From: UBA7332 sp051652645
GTDB taxonomy: Bacteria; Bacteroidota; Bacteroidia; Bacteroidales; UBA7332
NCBI GenBank assembly: GCA_051652645.1
Contig: JBOFUP010000059.1
Coordinates: 1-38,487, forward strand
DNA: 38,487 bases
Direction of reading: 5' to 3'
Below the pieces are notes generated by a model. The model did no database searches, was not told the origin of the DNA, and was given only the letters and a program-made list of their open reading frames with translations. Below, piece after piece: positions 34,020 through 38,487 of this stretch (position 1 is the stretch's first letter; each line of letters begins with the position of its first letter). Position numbers and translations under genes: made by a program.

Positions 34020-36293
34020 TTAGAACTGAAGGTTCATCCCAATGCGTATACCGTGTCGATCAACACCCTTATGCTCTTTATAGGACAACCTCCACACATA
34101 GTCAAGGCGAATAAATCTTAAGATATTATCCACACCTATTGAGGCTTCCATATATGGCATTCCACGCATAGAGTATGCAATCGGATCTCCACTTAGTTGC
34201 TTCGGAAAGAGCATCTGTTTTTTATTTTGGCGCGGATCATTCTTGTCGCTCAATGAGCCTGCAAATCCTTTAAAACCTACCACCTCTCGTAGCTTGAGAA
34301 ATCTATTAAATGGGAAGGTATTGAATATCAATCCTCCCATATGGTAATCTAACTGCCATGAAAGATATTGATCAGTAATAAATTCTGACACCCCCATCAG
34401 GTCAAAAGTCTCATTTGCTTGAAGGTAAGAAGGATTTGATTGTGGAGTAACAAGATATGGAAATGGCACTTCATTCCACTGCTTACCAGCCTTTAGAAGA
34501 ATATCAAAATACCCAAAGCCTGAAGCCCTGACTCTTTGATAGACTGAAAAATCTGTTATATTATATCTATAATCCCCACCCAACAGATCCTTTATACCTA
34601 TTCTATGCGATAGTGTAAGCACTGGATTATTCCTTGTAGTATAAAACCTCCCATACCTTCTCTGATAAAATCTCTCTTCTGGTGCAAAGCGAACCTTCAA
34701 GCCCAGCTCTGTTGCCCTCAAAGAGGAAAGCAATCCCCCCTCTGGGAGCTCAAACTTAAGAGCACCCAAAGGAAACTCTTCTCTATTATTAGCCCAAAGC
34801 TCATATGAAAATCCAGTTCTATACTCTCTATGAAAAGCAAAACGTAGACTACGTACCCTAAGCATCTGTTCTATGGGGTAACGGCGATAGGAGTAAAATA
34901 GATTATCCTTATTTGTTGAGACAAGGTCACTCCCAGGGAATGCTACATCATCCTTTATCGAAAGAGAGAGTGTGTGTATAGGATAATCATTAGGATGCCT
35001 AATATCATCATTAAAGGAGTAAGTGAGTTGCGCAAAATATTTCCACTTCTCATCTTTAAAACCATAAGCCCCATAACCATCAAGAAAAATATTAGGATGT
35101 AGCTTATTTGTAGTCGACCCCCCTATACGAAGACGACAACCTTCAATCTCATTAAATGTTAACAAAGAGAATATTGGGGAAATATTCCACTTCCCAAAAT
35201 CAAACTCATCCTCTATGATTGATCCTGCTATCCACACCCATGGAGAGCTTTCTGCCCCAACTATTTTTCGACTAATCTCCTCTTTGACAGCCCTCTCTCT
35301 GTCATTGAGAGGCTCACCCCTATGCTCTACCCAAAACTCCTCGCCGTGTGTCCATACATCCTTGGCATACGTGAGAATTGGCCTCTCATTAAAGTCCTCT
35401 TTTGCCACTTTATCTAACCTATAGTTTGAATAGATGTGTACTCTTCGAAGGGCTAATTTGAGTATTGCAACCTCAAAACTGATATCATCCCTCTTTAAAA
35501 GCCACCTTCCTGAATCATCCTTTGAATAGTCCTGCTTTACGAACAGACGATCTAAGAAGTTTATATTTCTATATCCTCGAAGCTCCATATTTACACGCCG
35601 TATAGCATAACTACCATCCATTGCAACATATAACTTCCCTTTAAATCCAAGCGATAGATTGTTTGTTGGCGTAAAATCAATAACAATACAGCTATCTTCG
35701 CCTAAGATCTCATTATTATCTCGTAATCTGTAATTGTAAAGACTCTTAGATATACTTGTCAGGGGACCTGGCACACTCTGTAGAAGTAATCTAATCTCAG
35801 AATCGTAGATACTAAATCCATAGAAACTCTCATCGGTTAGGAGCTTTATGCCCTGTTCCGAGATTAGGCGATCAACCCAATCATGATTGATTGCTCTAAC
35901 ATGGGTACGAGATTGTTCGCCTGGGGCTTCCGTTATCTCCTCGAATTTCTCTCGTGTAAGAAGATAGTCTATAGGTTCACCTGTCACATCTGAAGTATCA
36001 GTATACCTAAAAAGATCTTTCAGGTGCCTAAGAAGCAGTCTATTCTTCTCCTTTTCAGAGAGATTAAGCCACCCAAGAGATAGCCTTTCATATCTATCAA
36101 CCTCGTAACTTGAGTTTGAGGCCAACTTATTATTTTTACGATTGGATATTATCGAATCTATAAGCTGTGATGTTATTCTATCTGTCATTAAAATCTCTCC
36201 GATAGAATCTAAATCAATTGCGATAGGCTTCTTGGCCACAGCAAAAGGGCTCCAGAGAGAGAGCAACAGAAGTATTATTATTGATCTTGTCAC
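34020..36293 (-). CDS. DUF5686-family outer-membrane protein
   Basis: This 757-aa protein resembles the DUF5686 family of Bacteroidota. That family typically has a carboxypeptidase-regulatory-like domain, a conserved domain and an outer-membrane barrel. Here the signal peptide (1-20, SIIILLLLSLWSPFAVA) leads directly into the conserved central part (SLYNYRLRDN, IDFTPTNNLSLGFKGKLYVA, YAIRRVNMELRG). The N-terminal regulatory domain is missing. The C-terminal 350 residues look like paired beta strands with a barrel-like final strand (GIRIGMNLQF). The start is GTG at 36293, with no in-frame ATG before the signal peptide. The permease gene ends 27 bp upstream in the same frame, so the two are probably co-transcribed. 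The function of the family is unknown; the location in the outer membrane is inferred. Confidence 0.8.
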   Translation of the reverse strand: MTRSIIILLLLSLWSPFAVAKKPIAIDLDSIGEILMTDRITSQLIDSIISNRKNNKLASNSSYEVDRYERLSLGWLNLSEKEKNRLLLRHLKDLFRYTDTSDVTGEPIDYLLTREKFEEITEAPGEQSRTHVRAINHDWVDRLISEQGIKLLTDESFYGFSIYDSEIRLLLQSVPGPLTSISKSLYNYRLRDNNEILGEDSCIVIDFTPTNNLSLGFKGKLYVAMDGSYAIRRVNMELRGYRNINFLDRLFVKQDYSKDDSGRWLLKRDDISFEVAILKLALRRVHIYSNYRLDKVAKEDFNERPILTYAKDVWTHGEEFWVEHRGEPLNDRERAVKEEISRKIVGAESSPWVWIAGSIIEDEFDFGKWNISPIFSLLTFNEIEGCRLRIGGSTTNKLHPNIFLDGYGAYGFKDEKWKYFAQLTYSFNDDIRHPNDYPIHTLSLSIKDDVAFPGSDLVSTNKDNLFYSYRRYPIEQMLRVRSLRFAFHREYRTGFSYELWANNREEFPLGALKFELPEGGLLSSLRATELGLKVRFAPEERFYQRRYGRFYTTRNNPVLTLSHRIGIKDLLGGDYRYNITDFSVYQRVRASGFGYFDILLKAGKQWNEVPFPYLVTPQSNPSYLQANETFDLMGVSEFITDQYLSWQLDYHMGGLIFNTFPFNRFLKLREVVGFKGFAGSLSDKNDPRQNKKQMLFPKQLSGDPIAYSMRGMPYMEASIGVDNILRFIRLDYVWRLSYKEHKGVDRHGIRIGMNLQF

Positions 36294-36320
36294 TGTTTTT
36301 AAAAATGTTTTAAGATGTGA

Positions 36321-37313
36321 TTACTTGAAGTAAACACCTCTATTTCTGAATAGTATCCATATAATAATTGGTGCTCCAAAAAGCGCCGTTACTGAATTCA
36401 CTGGAAGTGTAATATTTAACCCAGGTAGTTGTGACAAAATATCACAAAGAAGCATCAAAGATGCTCCACAAAATAGCGATGCTGGTATCAAACGACCATG
36501 ATCTGTTGTCCTCATCCACCCTCTTGCAATATGTGGCACTGTGACACCAATAAATCCAATCGGACCTGTAAATGCAGTGGCTGTACCAGCTAGAAGTGCC
36601 GTTGAGAGAATAATCCAAAACCTTACCTGCATCATAGGCACCCCCAAAGCTCTTGCATAATTCTCTCCTAGTAGCATACTATTGAGATGCTTTTGAAGGA
36701 GATAAGCAATTAGTAACCCTGAAAAGATCAGAGGCATCATCACGCCCATCTCTCTCCATGAGACACTGCTAAGTGATCCAAATGTCCACACAATAAATAA
36801 TTTAATTGCATCAGGATTACTAATACTCTGTATTATAGCGATTACAGAACCTGCTATATTACCTATCATAATTCCTGTAATTAAAAGCGATATATTCTCT
36901 GGAATTTTGGTAGAGATTAGAAGTACAAGAAGAAGTACGGAGAGTGCGCCTAAAACGGCCGAGGTGATTAGCCCCCACTCACCAAATATAGAAATTGACG
37001 AGCCGAACATTGTTGCAATAGCAACCCCAAGGCCAGCACCCGAATTGACGCCCAAGACATCTGGACCAGCAAGAGGATTACGAAAAAGTGTCTGCATCAG
37101 AAGACCAGCAACAGAAAGTGCTGAGCCAACAGCTAAAGCAGTCAGAGCCTTTGGCAACCTAAAGTTTAGAATTATCTCTCGCACAATAGGGTCGGTATCC
37201 CCTTGAAAAATAAGTTCTAAAAGTTTTGATGGCTCAATCCAAACAGATCCACTAAGAAGATCTGCTACAAAGAGAGCTAATAGGAGAAGCAGCATCATTG
37301 CAATTTTTCTCAT
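36321..37313 (-). CDS. FecCD/BtuC-type ABC transporter permease
   Basis: This 330-aa inner-membrane permease of the FecCD family carries iron-siderophore, heme or cobalamin across the inner membrane. Recognisable features are RLPKALTALAVGSALSVAGL, LMQTLFRNPLAGPDVLGVNS (about 78-97), the GSLSSVSW region, GPIGFIGVTVPHIARGW (about 257-273), which contacts the ATPase, and PLPVNSVTALFGAP-like ITLPVNSVTALFGAP near the end. About ten hydrophobic helices are present. The ATG at 37313 (MRKIAMMLLLLLALF) was preferred over a GTG eleven codons upstream. No substrate-binding protein or ATPase is adjacent, so partners must be encoded elsewhere. The gene is divergent from the ribosomal operon and leads into the DUF5686 gene. 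Confidence 0.93.
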   Translation of the reverse strand: MRKIAMMLLLLLALFVADLLSGSVWIEPSKLLELIFQGDTDPIVREIILNFRLPKALTALAVGSALSVAGLLMQTLFRNPLAGPDVLGVNSGAGLGVAIATMFGSSISIFGEWGLITSAVLGALSVLLLVLLISTKIPENISLLITGIMIGNIAGSVIAIIQSISNPDAIKLFIVWTFGSLSSVSWREMGVMMPLIFSGLLIAYLLQKHLNSMLLGENYARALGVPMMQVRFWIILSTALLAGTATAFTGPIGFIGVTVPHIARGWMRTTDHGRLIPASLFCGASLMLLCDILSQLPGLNITLPVNSVTALFGAPIIIWILFRNRGVYFK

Positions 37314-37450
37314 AAATAAAATATAAAGAATAAGTAAGATAGTCACTAGCTCTAGCAGTAAAGGTTGTTACTTTTACGGCTAGATAGCAGTTTGTTCCAA
37401 TTGACAAAAGTACGAATAAAGAGTCAAGAAAGCGAAATTAGTAATCAAAG

Positions 37451-37481
37451 TTTGTGTTCTCAGATTTATTTACTACCTTTG
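37451..37481 (+). promoter_or_regulatory. Promoter of the rpsF-rpsR-rplI operon
   Basis: TTTG (37451-37454), 19 bp, then TACCTTTG (37474-37481) is an exact match to the Bacteroidota primary-sigma promoter. It gives a leader of about 33 nt before rpsF and is the best promoter in the window. Confidence 0.85.
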
Positions 37482-37519
37482 CAACGCTAAAAAGTAAAAC
37501 TAACATCAAACTTAATGTT

Positions 37520-37855
37520 ATGAACAATTACGAAACCGTTTTCATTTTGACTCCCGTTTTGTCTGACGTTCAGATGAAGGAAGCGGTAGAAAAATTTACA
37601 AGCCTACTGAAATCAGAAGGTGCTGAGATCATCAACGAAGAGAATTGGGGCCTTAAAAAATTGGCTTATCCTATCCAGAAGAAATCAACTGGTTTTTACA
37701 ACCTAGTTGAATTCAAAGCTAACCCAGAAGTAATCGCGAAATTGGAAATTCAATTCCGTCGTGACGAGCGTGTTATCCGTTTCTTGACTTTCAAACAAGA
37801 CAAATTCGCTGCTGAATACGCTGGTAAAAGAAGATCAAAATCATCACAAGCTTAA
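37520..37855 (+). CDS. rpsF: Small-subunit ribosomal protein S6
   Basis: This 111-aa protein binds 16S rRNA in the platform of the small subunit, as a pair with S18. The start at ATG 37520 (MNNYETVFILTP) matches the usual S6 beginning. The open frame extends 22 codons upstream, but that part runs through the promoter and is not coding. Typical features are YETVFILTP, WGLKKLAYPIQKKSTGFYNL and RDERVIRFLTF. No Shine-Dalgarno sequence precedes it; instead a small hairpin (TAACAT 37501-37506, ATGTTA 37515-37520) ends on the A of the start codon. rpsR follows after 17 bp. Confidence 0.97.
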   Translation: MNNYETVFILTPVLSDVQMKEAVEKFTSLLKSEGAEIINEENWGLKKLAYPIQKKSTGFYNLVEFKANPEVIAKLEIQFRRDERVIRFLTFKQDKFAAEYAGKRRSKSSQA

Positions 37856-37872
37856 TTTAGGAGGACTAAGAC

Positions 37873-38139
37873 ATGGCACAAAACGCAGAAATCAGATATC
37901 TTACACCCCCAACTGTGGATGTTAAGAAGAAAAAGTATTGCCGTTTCAAAAAAAGCGGAATCCGTTACATCGACTACAAAGACGCTGAGTTCTTGAAAAA
38001 ATTCTTGAATGAGCAAGGTAAAATCCTTCCTCGTCGTATTACAGGTACTTCTTTGAAGTTCCAACGCAGAATCGCACAAGCGGTTAAGAGAGCTCGTCAC
38101 TTGGCGTTGCTTCCTTTCGTAACTGATATGATGAAATAA
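37873..38139 (+). CDS. rpsR: Small-subunit ribosomal protein S18
   Basis: This 88-aa protein pairs with S6 in the ribosomal platform. The conserved core KKYCRFKKSGIRYIDYKD (about 19-36) and KILPRRITGTSLKFQRR (about 51-67) with ARHLALLPFV near the end is diagnostic. A strong Shine-Dalgarno AGGAGG (37859-37864) lies 8 bp before the ATG, unusual for this phylum but common in its ribosomal operons. It is the middle gene of rpsF-rpsR-rplI. Confidence 0.98.
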   Translation: MAQNAEIRYLTPPTVDVKKKKYCRFKKSGIRYIDYKDAEFLKKFLNEQGKILPRRITGTSLKFQRRIAQAVKRARHLALLPFVTDMMK

Positions 38140-38158
38140 TTAACAGGAGGAAATTACT

Positions 38159-38487
38159 ATGCAACTTATTCTTAAAGAAGATATTTTCAATTTGGGTTTT
38201 AAAGACGACGTAGTTACTGTTAAAGACGGTTACGGTCGCAACTATCTAATCCCACAAGGAAAAGCAATCATGGCTTCTCCTTCTGCTATCAAAATGTTGG
38301 AAGAGAACCTTCGTCAGCGCGCTCACAAATTGGCTAAAATCAAAGCTGATGCTGATGCACTTGCTGCTAAATTCGAAGGTATTTCTTTGACTATTGCTGC
38401 TAAAGCAAGCTCACAAGGCAAAATCTTTGGTTCTGTAACGAACATCCAAATCGCTGAGGAATTGGCTAAATTGGGTATCGAAGTAGA
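38159..38487 (+). CDS. rplI: Large-subunit ribosomal protein L9 (partial, cut by window end)
   Basis: The first 109 codons are present. The N-terminal RNA-binding domain is clear: MQLILKEDIFNLGFKDDVVT then VKDGYGRNYLIPQGKAI (about 21-37), followed by the connecting helix. Full-length L9 is about 150 residues, so some 40 codons lie beyond the window. AGGAGG at 38145-38150 is 8 bp before the ATG, and the start lies 19 bp after the rpsR stop. Confidence 0.97.
   Translation, partial: MQLILKEDIFNLGFKDDVVTVKDGYGRNYLIPQGKAIMASPSAIKMLEENLRQRAHKLAKIKADADALAAKFEGISLTIAAKASSQGKIFGSVTNIQIAEELAKLGIEV

Noticed and set aside
37454..37519. N-terminal extension of S6
   Set aside because: It overlaps the promoter boxes, and the family start MNNYETVFIL is at 37520.
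37852..38100. Minus-strand frame opposite rpsR
   Set aside because: It is fully antisense to a clear S18 gene and is not a plausible protein.

Overview
The window is a low-GC chromosomal segment from a member of the Bacteroidota, most likely Bacteroidales of a Porphyromonas/Tannerella/Dysgonomonas-like, peptide-using type. The evidence is a SusC/RagA plus SusD/RagB pair, two proteins with type IX secretion (T9SS) C-terminal sorting domains, a DUF5686 protein, a BspA-like leucine-rich repeat protein, and promoters of the Bacteroidota form (TTTG, about 19 bp, then TAnnTTTG). The clearest such promoter lies in front of rpsF. No tRNA, rRNA, insertion sequence or prophage gene was seen.

Layout. 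1-480: decayed remnant that looks like a Bacteroidota HU-type DNA-binding protein gene. 493-1029: small CRISPR array with seven intact 37-nt repeats and one degenerate terminal repeat, probably transcribed leftward. No cas gene is visible. 1513-3257: two L,D-transpeptidases of different families. 3456-5450: OPT-family oligopeptide transporter. 5636-6511: exported TPR-like protein. 6495-11750 (minus): biotin-protein ligase, GtrA membrane protein, GT39-type glycosyltransferase, gamma-carbonic anhydrase and Xaa-Pro aminopeptidase. 12109-15078: BspA-like LRR protein with a T9SS-type tail. 15261-28976 (minus): a tight four-gene operon in the order SusC, SusD, surface lipoprotein, giant (about 2,685 aa) subtilisin-like T9SS protease. 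28977-29847: 871-bp AT-rich non-coding region. 29848-31788: thrS. 32153-33940: lepA. 34020-37313: DUF5686 protein and a FecCD/BtuC-type permease. 37520-end: the rpsF-rpsR-rplI ribosomal operon, with rplI cut by the window edge.

How the genes may work together. The most interesting unit is the SusCD-lipoprotein-protease operon with the neighbouring LRR adhesin-like gene. The inferred model is that the protease and LRR protein are exported by the T9SS to the cell surface, where the LRR protein may help binding and the protease cuts proteins. The SusCD pair then imports the peptides, as RagAB does in Porphyromonas gingivalis. The OPT transporter and Xaa-Pro aminopeptidase in the same window would suit inner-membrane uptake and cytoplasmic breakdown. 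The operon structure is read from the sequence; the functional coupling is inference.

Several genes are bounded by strong intrinsic terminators, including a 27-bp perfect stem after thrS. Where the longest open frame began with TTG or GTG, an internal ATG was usually chosen. The exception is the DUF5686 gene, for which GTG is the only start that keeps the signal peptide.
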